The position numbers were made by a program, and so were the translations under genes. A stretch of DNA of 35,915 bases from an uncultured Oscillospiraceae bacterium (GTDB lineage: Bacteria > Bacillota > Clostridia > Oscillospirales > Ruminococcaceae), in NCBI GenBank assembly GCA_904397845.1, contig CAJFOX010000001.1, positions 1 through 35,915 of the forward strand, given 5' to 3'. The notes beneath the pieces are model-generated. The model did no database searches. It was given only the letters and a program-made list of their open reading frames with translations, and had not been told where the DNA came from. This document shows, piece by piece, positions 7,378 through 15,593 of the stretch. How positions within the stretch are numbered: position 1 is the first letter of the stretch; every line of letters starts with the position of its first letter.

Positions 7378-8995
7378 CCATTATTGTCGTGTTTTCCTCG
7401 ATCTGCGCCAACTCCAGTCCGGAAAGGCTGTCCGCCACCTGGGCGAACAACGGCGCCGCTACCCGGTTGCCAGACTGCCCGTTTTCCACAAAAACTACAA
7501 TGGCAAACTGAGGATCCTCAGCCGGGTAAAACCCGCCGAACCACGCATGGACAATTTCCTCCTCGTTTTCATCGTATATACCCGTTTGGGCGGAAGCGGT
7601 CTTGCCACCTGCCCCGCCCGTTTGAGGTAGGGCCAGCTGTCCGGAGCCTTCAATGACTACTGTTTCCATGAATCCACATAGAAGGTCGGCCGTTTTTTCC
7701 GAAATGACCCGGTTGGGGGAAAAAGAAACTTCCTCTTCCAATTCGCCGCCTGTATAAATCCCTTCTATCAGGCGGGGCGCCAGAAGCTCCCCCCCGTTGG
7801 CGATCGCGGCGATCATTTTGCAGATTTGAATTGGGGTTGCCGTTAAAAGCCCCTGCCCAAATCCAAAATTGGCAAGCTCTGCCGGATTCTCCAGTTGTTC
7901 AGCGTCCGGCAGATTCCCCTGTGCAGTTTGCAGGGTATCCGCCAACAGGTCGGCCTTGGAGAAACCAAACCGCACTGCCATATCCCTCAGATCCTGGGCG
8001 CCGACCTGTTGGGCCAGTTGAATAAAATAGCAGTTGCAGGAATGGGCGATTGCCTGCTCCATATCCATTTCACCATGTCCCGCCAGCTGGTTGCATTTAA
8101 AAATCTGTCCATTTACATCCATCCAGCCGTTACAAATATAGGTCTGCTCGGGAGACACTCCTTGTTCTAATGCGGCAGCTGCCACCAAAAGCTTAAAAGT
8201 AGAACCTACCGCATAGGCCCCAAATGCCCGATTCACCAGCGGGCTGTCCGGATCATCCATCGATTGGGCCACATTCCGCGGATCAAAGCCAGGTGCGCTG
8301 GCCACTACTCTGAGCCCGCCGTCGGCCAGATCCATTACCACAATAGCTCCGTTGACCCCAGCGCCGCTTAAATTTCTTTCACACGCCTGCTGCAAACCTT
8401 TATGCAGCGTTAAAACCACGCCGTCGGACTGGTTCCCCTCCTGCAAGATCTCAATACCGTTTCCCGCCAGTGCACGTCCTATGGCGTCGATCTGATAACG
8501 AACCCTTATTTTTTCTCCAACGCTCTCCAAAAAATCATTAAAGATCCTCTCAATACCGGTTTGCCCCACACCGTCAGCATCTACGTATCCAACAATATGG
8601 GGCGCAGTGTAATCCATCGAATAGCGGTTCGGCACTGAAAAGACTTCCACATTTTCTCCTTGTACTGCATCCGTGTCCACTTCGATCAAAAAGGGAACCC
8701 TACCGCTCATTTTCTCCCGCCACAGATCAGCAGAGGCAAATTGGCTTCTCAAAGCAGCAGCGCTTTCGTTAGAAGGCAGTACAGCCGCCAAATAATGAAA
8801 ACTGTCGTTCACCAAACTTTGGCCCTGACAGTCATAAATCATCCCACGGCTTTGCGAAACCTCCAGCGTATAGGTGCTTTGCTGGTTCGCCGCCTGAGCA
8901 AAATCCTCCTTTCGGCTGATCCAGGACAGCCGCCAGATCATCGCACTAAACAAAAAAATCAGGGTGCTGAATAAAGCAACAATCCGTTTTCCCAT
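7370..8995 (-). CDS. Class B penicillin-binding protein (transpeptidase)
   Basis: This is a membrane-anchored transpeptidase that cross-links peptidoglycan. The 541-residue product has one N-terminal membrane segment (VALFSTLIFLFSAMIW), a short non-catalytic domain with SRGMIYDCQGQSL, and a transpeptidase domain from about residue 215. The active-site serine is in GSTFK (Ser265, Lys268) and the SxN motif is SCN (319-321). The third motif, usually KTGT, reads KTAS at 465-468. Length and layout fit the SpoVD/PBP2-like class B group; a mecA-like insertion is absent. The ATG at 8995 has AAGGAG ten bases upstream; an ATG at 9046 has none. It is flanked by a terminator upstream and degV downstream. 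Confidence 0.92.
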   Translation of the reverse strand: MGKRIVALFSTLIFLFSAMIWRLSWISRKEDFAQAANQQSTYTLEVSQSRGMIYDCQGQSLVNDSFHYLAAVLPSNESAAALRSQFASADLWREKMSGRVPFLIEVDTDAVQGENVEVFSVPNRYSMDYTAPHIVGYVDADGVGQTGIERIFNDFLESVGEKIRVRYQIDAIGRALAGNGIEILQEGNQSDGVVLTLHKGLQQACERNLSGAGVNGAIVVMDLADGGLRVVASAPGFDPRNVAQSMDDPDSPLVNRAFGAYAVGSTFKLLVAAAALEQGVSPEQTYICNGWMDVNGQIFKCNQLAGHGEMDMEQAIAHSCNCYFIQLAQQVGAQDLRDMAVRFGFSKADLLADTLQTAQGNLPDAEQLENPAELANFGFGQGLLTATPIQICKMIAAIANGGELLAPRLIEGIYTGGELEEEVSFSPNRVISEKTADLLCGFMETVVIEGSGQLALPQTGGAGGKTASAQTGIYDENEEEIVHAWFGGFYPAEDPQFAIVVFVENGQSGNRVAAPLFAQVADSLSGLELAQIEENTTIMVE

Positions 8996-9097
8996 CTTAC
9001 TCACGCTCCTTACAGGCTTTATTGTGAGCGGTGAACCGGCTTTCATACACAGGCACTGAGAAAATATTCCCCTGCTTTCACCATTATTTTACGCAAA

Positions 9098-9121
9098 AAG
9101 GCCCCGCAAAGCGGAGCCTTT
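9098..9121 (-). terminator. Intrinsic terminator after SPFH gene
   Basis: On the minus strand AAAGGCTCCGC and GCGGGGCCTTT form an 11-pair stem with a TTT loop and one G-U pair, followed by a T run. It closes the unit that contains the NfeD and SPFH genes. Confidence 0.9.
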
Positions 9122-9147
9122 CAAAAAAACTTTCGATTTCCAAAAAG

Positions 9148-10095
9148 TTAACGCGTAATATTTCCGTCGGTCATCAGTTCCTTGACCGATGTCGCCAAAC
9201 CGGCCAAATTCTGAATCTCGCTGGGAATAATAATTTTGGTAGCTTTGCCGTCGGCCGCTTTTCCAAAAGCCTCCAGCCCTTTAAGCGCCAACACTTTGTC
9301 GGAAGGGGCCGCCTCGTTTAAAAGGGCGATACTGTCGGCCAACGCCTTCTGTACCATCATAACCGCTTCTGCCTCGCCCTGTGCTTCCCGGATCTTCTGC
9401 TCTCTTACCGCATCCGCATGCAGGATGGCAGCCTGCTTTTCCGCTTCTGCCCGCAAAATTTGGGATTCCTTTTCCCCTTCTGCCACCAAGATCTGGCTGC
9501 GCTTTTCGCCCTCTGCCCGAAGGATCGCTTCGCGCCGTTCACGCTCTGCCTTCATCTGTTTTTCCATTGCATCCTGGATCTCTCTGGGAGGCAGGATGTT
9601 CTTTAACTCCACCCGATTGACCTTAATCCCCCACTTATCGGTGGCCGTATCCAAAGTGGCGGTAATTTTCGTGTTGATGACATCACGCGAGGTCAGGGTG
9701 TGATCCAGTTCCATTTCACCGATGATGTTACGCAATGTAGTTGCCGTCAAATTCTCGATAGCGGACATCGGGCGCTCCACGCCATAGGTAAACAGTTTTG
9801 AGTCGGTTACCTGGAAAAAGACGACGGTATCAATCTGCATGGTAACATTATCCCGCGTAATCACCGGCTGCGGCTTAAAATCCACAACCTGCTCTTTGAG
9901 CGAAACCTTTTTGACAACCCGGTCAAAAAACGGAAGTTTAAAGTGCAGGCCGCTTTCCCAGGTCGCATGATAAACGCCAAGGCGTTCCACAACATAGCAG
10001 TTGGACTGCGGAACAACTTTGACGCAGGAAATGACGATGCCCAGGACTAAAAAAAGCAGAATAAACACAATGAAGATCCCAATAATCGGTGGCAT
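9148..10095 (-). CDS. SPFH/Band 7 membrane protease-associated protein (QmcA/stomatin type)
   Basis: Stomatin-like proteins form membrane-bound oligomers that organise membrane microdomains and often regulate partner proteases. The 315-residue product has an N-terminal membrane segment (IIGIFIVFILLFLVLGIVI), then the Band 7 domain from VVPQSNCYVVERLG to about residue 190 with the typical LPPREIQDAM. A long charged helical stretch follows (EGEKRSQILVAEGEKESQ onward), and the C-terminus has EAFGKAADGKATKIIIPSE. The ATG at 10095 has AAGGAG six bases upstream. The NfeD gene precedes it by about 80 bases, the usual NfeD-stomatin partnership. Confidence 0.94.
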   Translation of the reverse strand: MPPIIGIFIVFILLFLVLGIVISCVKVVPQSNCYVVERLGVYHATWESGLHFKLPFFDRVVKKVSLKEQVVDFKPQPVITRDNVTMQIDTVVFFQVTDSKLFTYGVERPMSAIENLTATTLRNIIGEMELDHTLTSRDVINTKITATLDTATDKWGIKVNRVELKNILPPREIQDAMEKQMKAERERREAILRAEGEKRSQILVAEGEKESQILRAEAEKQAAILHADAVREQKIREAQGEAEAVMMVQKALADSIALLNEAAPSDKVLALKGLEAFGKAADGKATKIIIPSEIQNLAGLATSVKELMTDGNITR

Positions 10096-10176
10096 AATTC
10101 TCTCCTTCTCCGCACAGACTCTATTTTCAACATGGACGGTTTCTCCATGCGGCACAAAACCGTCCATGGGCGAAAC

Positions 10177-10614
10177 CTAAACTACTTTTTCCACAGTCAG
10201 GGTTACACCGTGGATCTCCTTGACCTGTACACGGGTCCCCGCCTCCAAAACGGTATTATCAGAAGCTCTTGCCTTCCAGGACAACCCATCCACCATTACG
10301 CGGCCGCTTTCCAGCGCATTGTCAATGGTTTCCGTCACCAAGCCGAATTCTCCGACTGTGCGATCCGCATTCGTATTTACTTTTTTGACTGCTAAAACCT
10401 TTTTTACAAAGGGCCGGGTAAAAACCAGACAAACAGCGGAGACTACTATAAATACGATCACCTGTACCGCCAGCGACATTTCCAGTATCGCAGGAACCAG
10501 CGCAGCCAAAGACCCGACCGCCAGCCAAATGGAAACCAACTGCACGGTAGAGGCCTCCATCACTATGAAGAGAATAATCAGCACCAGCCAAATCAGCGGA
10601 TAAAGCCACTCCAT
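10177..10614 (-). CDS. NfeD family membrane protein (short form)
   Basis: NfeD proteins pair with stomatins; the short form lacks the protease domain. The 145-residue product has three hydrophobic segments: PLIWLVLIILFIVMEA, LVSIWLAVGSLAALVPAIL and VIVFIVVSAVCLVF. It ends with an OB-fold domain (GEFGLVTETIDN ... GRVMVDGLSWKARAS ... GTRVQVKEIHGVTLTVEKV), which is the C-terminal NfeD hallmark. The ATG at 10614 has AAGGAG eight bases upstream. It is the partner of the SPFH gene directly downstream. I infer a role in membrane organisation; there is no sequence sign of a catalytic site. Confidence 0.93.
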   Translation of the reverse strand: MEWLYPLIWLVLIILFIVMEASTVQLVSIWLAVGSLAALVPAILEMSLAVQVIVFIVVSAVCLVFTRPFVKKVLAVKKVNTNADRTVGEFGLVTETIDNALESGRVMVDGLSWKARASDNTVLEAGTRVQVKEIHGVTLTVEKVV

Positions 10615-10686
10615 CAACCCTTCTCCTTTCAACTATTTTCCTGTTTTGCTATTTTATGATTCATGTGCTGTGCCATATCACAATTT

Positions 10687-11424
10687 CTACAGCGCAAATC
10701 CGCCATCGACACAAATCACTTGTCCAGTGATAAACGCTGCCTGCGCCGAGGCCAGGAACAGCGCCAGCGCCGCCACGTCTTCTCCGCTGCCCAGCCGTCC
10801 TACTGGCGTTTGTTCCACCAGCTGCTGCAAATCCTCTTGAGAAAAGCCATCCAGCATTGGGGTGTCGATCACTCCCGGCGCAATGCAGTTGACCGTTACG
10901 CCCGAAGGCCCTGCCTCTTTTGCAAGCGCTTTTGTCATTCCGGCCACCGCCGCCTTGGAAGCAGAATAATGCACTTCACAGGAAGCGCCGCAAACGCCCC
11001 ATATAGACGAGATATTGATAATCCGTCCGCTTTTTTGGCGGATCATGGCGGGAAGAAACGAACGTGTCACGTAAAACGCGCCGTCCAGGTTCACCCCCAT
11101 GACATGCCGCCAATCTGAATCGGTAATGTCCTGAAACAGCTTTTGCTGTGCTACGCCCGCATTGTTGACCAGCACGTCGACATGTCCACCGCAACGGCCC
11201 AAAACTTCTTTGGCAAAGGCGTCTGCCTGCCAGGGCGAGGACAAATCCGCCCGGAAGGCCTCCGCCCGACAGCCCTGGGAGCATAGCTGCGCCGTCAAAG
11301 CTTCCAGCGATTCCGGATGGGAAAAACAGCCGCAAAACACCCGGTATCCCGCCGCCGCAAACATACGGACCATCGCCTGTCCAATGCCTCCGGACGCGCC
11401 GGTAATTACTGCTGTCGGCTCCAC
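10687..11424 (-). CDS. Short-chain dehydrogenase/reductase (FabG-like)
   Basis: This NAD(P)-dependent oxidoreductase of about 245 residues has the classical SDR layout. The cofactor motif TGASGGIG is near 8-15, NNAG near 87, NISS near 137, and the catalytic YSASK at Tyr153 and Lys157. The end is ITGQVICVDGGFAL, as in FabG and its relatives. The substrate is not evident. A FabG role is unlikely here because no fatty-acid genes are nearby. Clostridia often have a FabG-like reductase that acts on a modified elongation factor P, but nothing here proves that. I prefer GTG at 11424, seven bases after AAGGAGG; the TTG at 11430 is too close. It follows the Smr gene by 24 bases. Confidence 0.9.
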   Translation of the reverse strand: MEPTAVITGASGGIGQAMVRMFAAAGYRVFCGCFSHPESLEALTAQLCSQGCRAEAFRADLSSPWQADAFAKEVLGRCGGHVDVLVNNAGVAQQKLFQDITDSDWRHVMGVNLDGAFYVTRSFLPAMIRQKSGRIINISSIWGVCGASCEVHYSASKAAVAGMTKALAKEAGPSGVTVNCIAPGVIDTPMLDGFSQEDLQQLVEQTPVGRLGSGEDVAALALFLASAQAAFITGQVICVDGGFAL

Positions 11425-11448
11425 AGGCAACCCTCCTTCTCTCTTTTA

Positions 11449-11790
11449 CTATAACAGCACCATCGTAATGCCATGATTTGCTCTGGAATAATCAACATCA
11501 CGGGAAAGAGACGGACAAACGGCAACCATCGCCCGCGCCCTGCTGTCAAACGGGGAAAAATCTTCTCCCCGCACAAACTCCTGAATCTGCCCCGCCCGTT
11601 TTTTTCGGGCCAGCTGGGCCAGAACATCTGCCCGGATGGCACCTCCTCTCCCGCTGGAACCGTACCCGTGAATCAATTTAAGCACCTTGACCCGATTGGC
11701 CTTTGCACTGCGCAGCGCCATGTTCAAATGGGTCCGCGCCACATCCACTGTGGGCATTCCCGCTTCTAAATTGACTACTTGGCACTCCAC
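11449..11790 (-). CDS. Stand-alone Smr domain protein
   Basis: The 113-residue protein is one Smr domain, the nuclease-type module found at the C-terminus of MutS2. The conserved LKLIHGYGSSGRGGAIR (about 38-54) supplies the HGxG loop and downstream arginine. The N-terminal VVNLEAGMPTVDVARTHLNMAL also fits, though the usual LDLHG is changed to VNLEAG. MutS2 itself is absent. The start GTG at 11790 lies inside the 3' end of the Rrf2 gene, overlapping by 16 bases, so translation is likely coupled. Its targets are unknown; single Smr proteins have been linked to nucleic-acid cleavage, which I do not claim for this one. Confidence 0.85.
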   Translation of the reverse strand: MECQVVNLEAGMPTVDVARTHLNMALRSAKANRVKVLKLIHGYGSSGRGGAIRADVLAQLARKKRAGQIQEFVRGEDFSPFDSRARAMVAVCPSLSRDVDYSRANHGITMVLL

Positions 11791-12254
11791 CGGCAGTTTC
11801 CTTCCTTTCCCAACGAGGCGTCATCCTGGTTCTTGCGGAGATAGTTATCGATCATATCCTGCAAAGACCGGTTATCGATCACCTGGTCTACCGCAGTTTT
11901 GATATCCCGCCAAAGCTCATAAGTTGCGCATTCCCCTGCATTTTGGCAAGGGGCGGGTTCCTCCCCCCGCTCCCGGACGCATTCCACCGGAGACAGGGAG
12001 CCTTCCATCACCCGCAGGATCTCCCCCACGGAAATATCCTTTGCCGGACGAGACAATTGATATCCGCCGCCTGCGCCTCGGATGCTTTTTAAAAGCCCGG
12101 CCTTGTTGGCCTGGGTTATAATTTGCTCTAAATATTTATCGCTTAACGACTGCCGCCGGGCAATGTCCCGCACCGAAACCGGGCCTTCGTTTTGATTCAT
12201 GGCAATATCAATCATCATGCGCAGCCCATATCTTCCTTTGGTTGATATTTTCAT
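11775..12254 (-). CDS. Rrf2 family transcriptional regulator (IscR/CymR type)
   Basis: Rrf2 proteins are winged-helix regulators of iron-sulfur, cysteine or nitric-oxide responses. The start MKISTKGRYGLRMMIDIA and LSDKYLEQII, LLKSIRGAGGGYQL are textbook. Three cysteines sit where IscR binds its cluster (Cys92, Cys103, Cys109), with spacing C-x10-C-x5-C rather than the C-x5-C-x5-C of E. coli IscR, so a cluster is plausible but unproven. The ATG at 12254 is chosen by family alignment; the GTG nine bases upstream is possible. The gene leads Smr and SDR and has its own promoter. It may repress its own unit; no isc or suf genes are in the window. Confidence 0.92.
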   Translation of the reverse strand: MKISTKGRYGLRMMIDIAMNQNEGPVSVRDIARRQSLSDKYLEQIITQANKAGLLKSIRGAGGGYQLSRPAKDISVGEILRVMEGSLSPVECVRERGEEPAPCQNAGECATYELWRDIKTAVDQVIDNRSLQDMIDNYLRKNQDDASLGKEGNCRWSAK

Positions 12255-12291
12255 CGGTTTCACAGCCCTTCATTTTCGATTTCCGAAAAAT

Positions 12292-12320
12292 AGTATACCA
12301 TAAACTCCCCATTTCTTCAA
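12292..12320 (-). promoter_or_regulatory. Promoter for the rrf2 unit
   Basis: TTGAAG (12315-12320) and TATACT (12292-12297) with a 17-base spacer on the minus strand, 40 bases before the Rrf2 start. Confidence 0.75.
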
Positions 12321-12376
12321 TATCCATCGTAGGATACAAAAGGTGGAAAATAAGCCAAAAGCTCTTTTTCACAGAA

Positions 12377-12430
12377 AAAAGGCATGGAAATCCGCCAGGG
12401 ATCTTCTCCTGCGCTTTTTCCATGCCTTTT
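12377..12430 (-). terminator. Intrinsic terminator of metK
   Basis: AAAAGGCATGGAAA and TTTCCATGCCTTTT form a 14-pair stem around a 26-base loop, starting 12 bases past the metK stop, with a T run on the minus strand. It separates metK from the Rrf2 promoter. Confidence 0.85.
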
Positions 12431-12441
12431 GTGGCTAAATG

Positions 12442-13632
12442 CTATTGCAGCGCTTTTACCGCCTGCATCAGCTCATCCGTTCGATCCGTTTTTTCCCACG
12501 CCACGGCGAGATCTTCCCGGCCCATATGGCCGTACGCTGCCAACTGCCGGTAGATGGGCCGGCGCAGCCCCATCGTCTGAATAATCGCCGCAGGCCGCAG
12601 GTCAAACACCCGTTCCACCGCCTTGGCGAGAATCTCATCGGATACGGCGCCGGTGCCGAAGCTCTCTACCATAATGGATACCGGGTGCGCTACGCCGATG
12701 GCGTACGCCAGCTGGATTTCACATTTTCTCGCCAATCCCGCCGCTACAATGTTTTTCGCCACCCAACGGGCCGCGTATGCCGCCGAACGATCCACTTTCG
12801 TCGGATCCTTTCCAGAAAAGGCGCCGCCGCCATGCTTACCATACCCACCATAGGTATCCACAATGATTTTGCGCCCGGTCAGGCCGCTGTCCCCCTGAGG
12901 GCCTCCGACTACAAAACGGCCGGTAGGATTGATATAATACCGGGTATTCTCATCCAGCAGGTTCTCCGGGATAATCGGACGGATGACCTCCCGGATGATT
13001 TCCTCCCGCAGTTTTTCCATCGGTACGTCCGGATCATGCTGGCTGGAAATTACCACTGTATCCACCCGAACCGGACGGTCGTCTTCAAATTCTACTGTCA
13101 CCTGGGTTTTGCCATCCGGCCGCAGATAGGGCAACGTTCCATCCTTCCGTTTGGCGGTCAGCCGGCGCGCCAGTTTATGGGCCAGCGAAATGGTAATCGG
13201 CATCAGCTCCGGCGTTTCGTCACAGGCATAGCCAAACATCATTCCCTGGTCTCCGGCACCCGTACTGAAAGCGTCGTCCTCAGCGCCCTGTTTCGCCTCC
13301 AGCGCTTTGTCAACGCCTAAAGCAATATCCGGCGACTGCTCGTCAATCGAGGTAATCACCGAACAGGTATCGGCGTCAAAACCATATTTGGCACGGGTAT
13401 ATCCGATTTCCCGCACCACGCTGCGCGCAATTTTGGGGATATCCACATAGCAGGAAGTTGTAATCTCCCCCATCACCATTATCATGCCGGTAGTCACAGC
13501 GCATTCGCAGGCAACGCGTCCCGCAGGATCATGAGCCATAATCTCGTCCAGCACCGCGTCGGAAATCTGGTCACAGATCTTGTCTGGATGGCCCTCGGTT
13601 ACCGATTCAGATGTAAAAAAGTGTCTCGCCAT
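12442..13632 (-). CDS. metK: S-adenosylmethionine synthase
   Basis: MetK makes S-adenosylmethionine from methionine and ATP. The 396-residue product begins [20 protein letters not shown], which carries the ATP-binding histidine. It has [12 protein letters not shown], the signature nonapeptide-type motif [19 protein letters not shown], and the C-terminal family sequence. Length is normal. The open frame extends upstream to 13791, but that part is the riboswitch leader; the ATG at 13632 matches all family starts. Expression is controlled by the SAM-I riboswitch immediately upstream, a product-feedback loop. Confidence 0.98.
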   Translation of the reverse strand: MARHFFTSESVTEGHPDKICDQISDAVLDEIMAHDPAGRVACECAVTTGMIMVMGEITTSCYVDIPKIARSVVREIGYTRAKYGFDADTCSVITSIDEQSPDIALGVDKALEAKQGAEDDAFSTGAGDQGMMFGYACDETPELMPITISLAHKLARRLTAKRKDGTLPYLRPDGKTQVTVEFEDDRPVRVDTVVISSQHDPDVPMEKLREEIIREVIRPIIPENLLDENTRYYINPTGRFVVGGPQGDSGLTGRKIIVDTYGGYGKHGGGAFSGKDPTKVDRSAAYAARWVAKNIVAAGLARKCEIQLAYAIGVAHPVSIMVESFGTGAVSDEILAKAVERVFDLRPAAIIQTMGLRRPIYRQLAAYGHMGREDLAVAWEKTDRTDELMQAVKALQ

Positions 13633-13690
13633 CAAAAAATCTCCCTTCGTTTTCCTTTCCTTGTCCTTCTCCGGGCAAAACAAAAAGAAA

Positions 13691-13711
13691 ATGCCCGGAA
13701 AATCCGAGCAT
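13691..13711 (-). terminator. SAM riboswitch expression-platform terminator
   Basis: ATGCTCGG and CCGGGCAT fold around a short loop (one G-U pair) directly after the aptamer, followed on the minus strand by a T-rich run reaching about 13680. SAM binding is expected to favour this terminator and switch metK off. Confidence 0.85.
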
Positions 13712-13718
13712 TTACAGA

Positions 13719-13826
13719 ACTCCTCATCTCTCGGAATCTTCCGCAGGATTTGGCACCTTCTACTCAAAAGAGTCCGGTTGCCGGGCTTCACAGGGCCTGT
13801 TCCCTCCGCCGCTCTGGATAAGGTGG
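13719..13826 (-). ncRNA. SAM-I riboswitch (S-box) of metK
   Basis: The minus strand reads CTTATCCAGAG, GGCGGAGGGA, GGCCCTGTGAAGCCCGGCA, then AGGTGCCAAATCCTGC and GATTCCGAGAGATGAG. These are the conserved S-box blocks in order. CCTTATC and GATGAGG close the P1 stem. It lies between a consensus promoter and metK. Confidence 0.97.
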
Positions 13827-13847
13827 AATATACAATTTGTGAAGGTA

Positions 13848-13876
13848 ATTATAGCGAACAAGGTCGAGAAAGTCAA
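13848..13876 (-). promoter_or_regulatory. Promoter of the SAM-I riboswitch/metK transcript
   Basis: TTGACT (13871-13876) and TATAAT (13848-13853) with a 17-base spacer on the minus strand. Confidence 0.88.
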
Positions 13877-13918
13877 GGGTTTGTTGTCTTTTGCCTTTTC
13901 TCCTTTCCCCAATCTTCA

Positions 13919-13947
13919 TTGCAAACCATCTGGAAATATCTTAAAAT
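13919..13947 (+). promoter_or_regulatory. Promoter of the vanZ-like gene
   Basis: TTGCAA (13919-13924) and TAAAAT (13942-13947) with a 17-base spacer on the plus strand, divergent from the metK promoter and 40 bases before the start codon. Confidence 0.65.
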
Positions 13948-13986
13948 GGAACCGATGAAGCGCTGTTTCACATAGGAGGACAATCC

Positions 13987-14571
13987 ATGTACTTTTCAAA
14001 CAATATCAATTTTCAGTATTTCTTTTTTGATGCGTATCCGGGATATTTTTTACAAGCTCTCCCTTTCGCACTGATCGGCGGGGCCGTTTATGCGGTATCT
14101 CAAAGCAGGAGCAAAACACGGATCTCTGTCCCCAGCATCATTCTGCCCTCCCTGTTTGTCAGCTATATGACAGGGCTTTTGTACCTCGCCCTTTTGGAAC
14201 CAATTATCAGTGATATTTACTATTTTCTCTTTTACCACATGCCGAGCGGAAAAGGACAACATTGGTTCACCTTCGAATACAACCTGATTCCCGACTTTTT
14301 CTATCGCTTCGACGGTGAAAACATTGGTAATATCCTGATGTACCTGCCTTTTGGGTTTCTCCATCCCTCGTTTCGGAAAGACGGACCGTGGAAAACGATT
14401 CTTGCCGGGATGTCCGTTTCCATCGGGATCGAACTGCTGCAGCCAGTCTTTGGCCGTCGTTTTGATATAAACGACATCATTCTAAACGGAATCGGCGTGA
14501 TTGCATCCACCGGTATCTATTATCTTTTTAAACGCATCATTGCGACCGGCTCGCTTTCGTTTGGCAAATAA
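13987..14571 (+). CDS. VanZ family membrane protein
   Basis: The 194-residue product has four or five hydrophobic segments: LQALPFALIGGAVYAV, IILPSLFVSYMTGLLYLAL, ENIGNILMYLPFGFL, ILAGMSVSIGIELLQ and IILNGIGVIASTGIYYLF. The VanZ core is clear in NLIPDFF, NILMYLPFGFLHP and the charged RRFDINDIILNG. VanZ proteins are linked to low-level teicoplanin resistance in enterococci, but most chromosomal copies have no known drug role. AGGAGG lies seven bases before the ATG. The gene stands alone with its own promoter and no van genes near it, so I do not call it a resistance gene. Confidence 0.9.
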   Translation: MYFSNNINFQYFFFDAYPGYFLQALPFALIGGAVYAVSQSRSKTRISVPSIILPSLFVSYMTGLLYLALLEPIISDIYYFLFYHMPSGKGQHWFTFEYNLIPDFFYRFDGENIGNILMYLPFGFLHPSFRKDGPWKTILAGMSVSIGIELLQPVFGRRFDINDIILNGIGVIASTGIYYLFKRIIATGSLSFGK

Positions 14572-14625
14572 CGGCTGCGCCAAATTTCGGCAACCTCTTT
14601 TCCTGTGTGCTGTAAAGCGGTTGCC

Positions 14626-15258
14626 CTATTCCTTTGCCGTGACCGATTTTCTCTCCTCCGGCGCCATCAGGGAATCTTTCATTAAATGGCTCAGTTTTTT
14701 GTAAACCAAAAATGTCAGCGCCGAAATAATCAGGCCTTTGATCAGATTAAAGGGCATCGCGCCGAAAAGAATGTAGGCGTCGATGCTGTCGATCAGGGGA
14801 TTCACTTCGTTGCAGGCCGACACAATCGAGTCAATCGGCATGAGTTTGGAGTAAAACGGGATGATCAGATACTTGTTGGTAAGCGCGCCTATGACCGTGA
14901 CGGCCGCCGTTCCGGTTAAACAGGCCGCCAGCGCCCCTTTTTTGCTCTTATGGTACCGGTACAGGAGCCCGGCGCTTAAAGAAAACGCCGCATAAATCAA
15001 AAAATCGGATAATTCACCAACGCCGCCGGTCTGGCTGGACAACAAATGGATCAAATCCTTCACCAGAGTGATGAAAATACCGGCTGCCGGGCCGAACATA
15101 AAGGTGCCAATCAGAGTAGGCACGCCGCTGATATCCAGCTTTAAAAAAGGCGGCATAAACAAAAATGTCAGCGGCAGTTCCAGATACATCAGCACTGTGG
15201 CAACGGCCGCCAGCAGGCCGATATAAACCAGCTTTTTGGTGTTCATTCTGTTTTTCAT
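14626..15258 (-). CDS. ribU: ECF transporter S component, riboflavin type (RibU-like)
   Basis: S components bind a vitamin and dock to the shared ECF energizing module, which is not in the window. The 210-residue membrane protein has about six hydrophobic segments. The RibU-type motif FLKLDISGVPTLIGTFMFGP follows the first segments (about 50-70), then ITLVKDLIHLL. The FMN riboswitch directly upstream makes riboflavin the likely substrate. The ATG at 15258 is chosen with GGGAG eight bases upstream; the open frame beyond it runs into the riboswitch. It converges on vanZ-like with 54 bases between the stop codons. Confidence 0.93.
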   Translation of the reverse strand: MKNRMNTKKLVYIGLLAAVATVLMYLELPLTFLFMPPFLKLDISGVPTLIGTFMFGPAAGIFITLVKDLIHLLSSQTGGVGELSDFLIYAAFSLSAGLLYRYHKSKKGALAACLTGTAAVTVIGALTNKYLIIPFYSKLMPIDSIVSACNEVNPLIDSIDAYILFGAMPFNLIKGLIISALTFLVYKKLSHLMKDSLMAPEERKSVTAKE

Positions 15259-15300
15259 GAAAAAAGCTCCCTTCATTTTGTCTGTTTTGGCAAACAAAAA

Positions 15301-15324
15301 CGCCCCCAACCAAAGCTGGGGACG
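15301..15324 (-). terminator. FMN riboswitch expression-platform terminator
   Basis: CGTCCCCA and TGGGGGCG pair around a short loop with one G-U, followed on the minus strand by a T run at 15300-15296. A second hairpin (GTGCAAAT with ATTTGCGC, 15330-15352) lies between it and the aptamer and may take part in the switch. Confidence 0.85.
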
Positions 15325-15352
15325 CAAAAGGTGCAAATATCAAATTTGCGCC

Positions 15353-15476
15353 GTTTCTTTCATCCGGACTATACCGTCGGTTCCGGGATCGCACCGGATC
15401 AGCTGCTTTCGCAGGTCGCGGACTCATGGCTGAATGCCCATCACCGCCGGTGGGGAGTCACACCCCGCCCCGAAAC
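15353..15476 (-). ncRNA. FMN riboswitch (RFN element) of ribU
   Basis: Minus-strand blocks match the RFN element in order: TTCGGGGCGGGGTG, CTCCCCACCGGCGGTGAT, GAGTCCGCGA, GATCCGGTGCGAT, CCGGAACCGACGGTATAGTC and GGATGAAAGAAAC. GTTTC and GAAAC form the outer end of P1. It controls the riboflavin transporter component downstream. Confidence 0.96.
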
Positions 15477-15496
15477 AGACTTTATATTTCGTTGGT

Positions 15497-15525
15497 ATCA
15501 TACACGGAATCTCGGCGTTTGTCAA
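15497..15525 (-). promoter_or_regulatory. Promoter of the FMN riboswitch/ribU transcript
   Basis: TTGACA (15520-15525) and TATGAT (15497-15502) with a 17-base spacer on the minus strand. Confidence 0.85.
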
Positions 15526-15593
15526 TCCCTTCACAAAAAAATGGGGAGGTGGCAAGCAAAATCGCCGCCGAACCGATTTTTTCCCTAGGTCCG

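Noticed and set aside
12439-13320. Plus-strand frame of 293 codons
   Set aside because: Antisense shadow of metK, which is unmistakable on the other strand.
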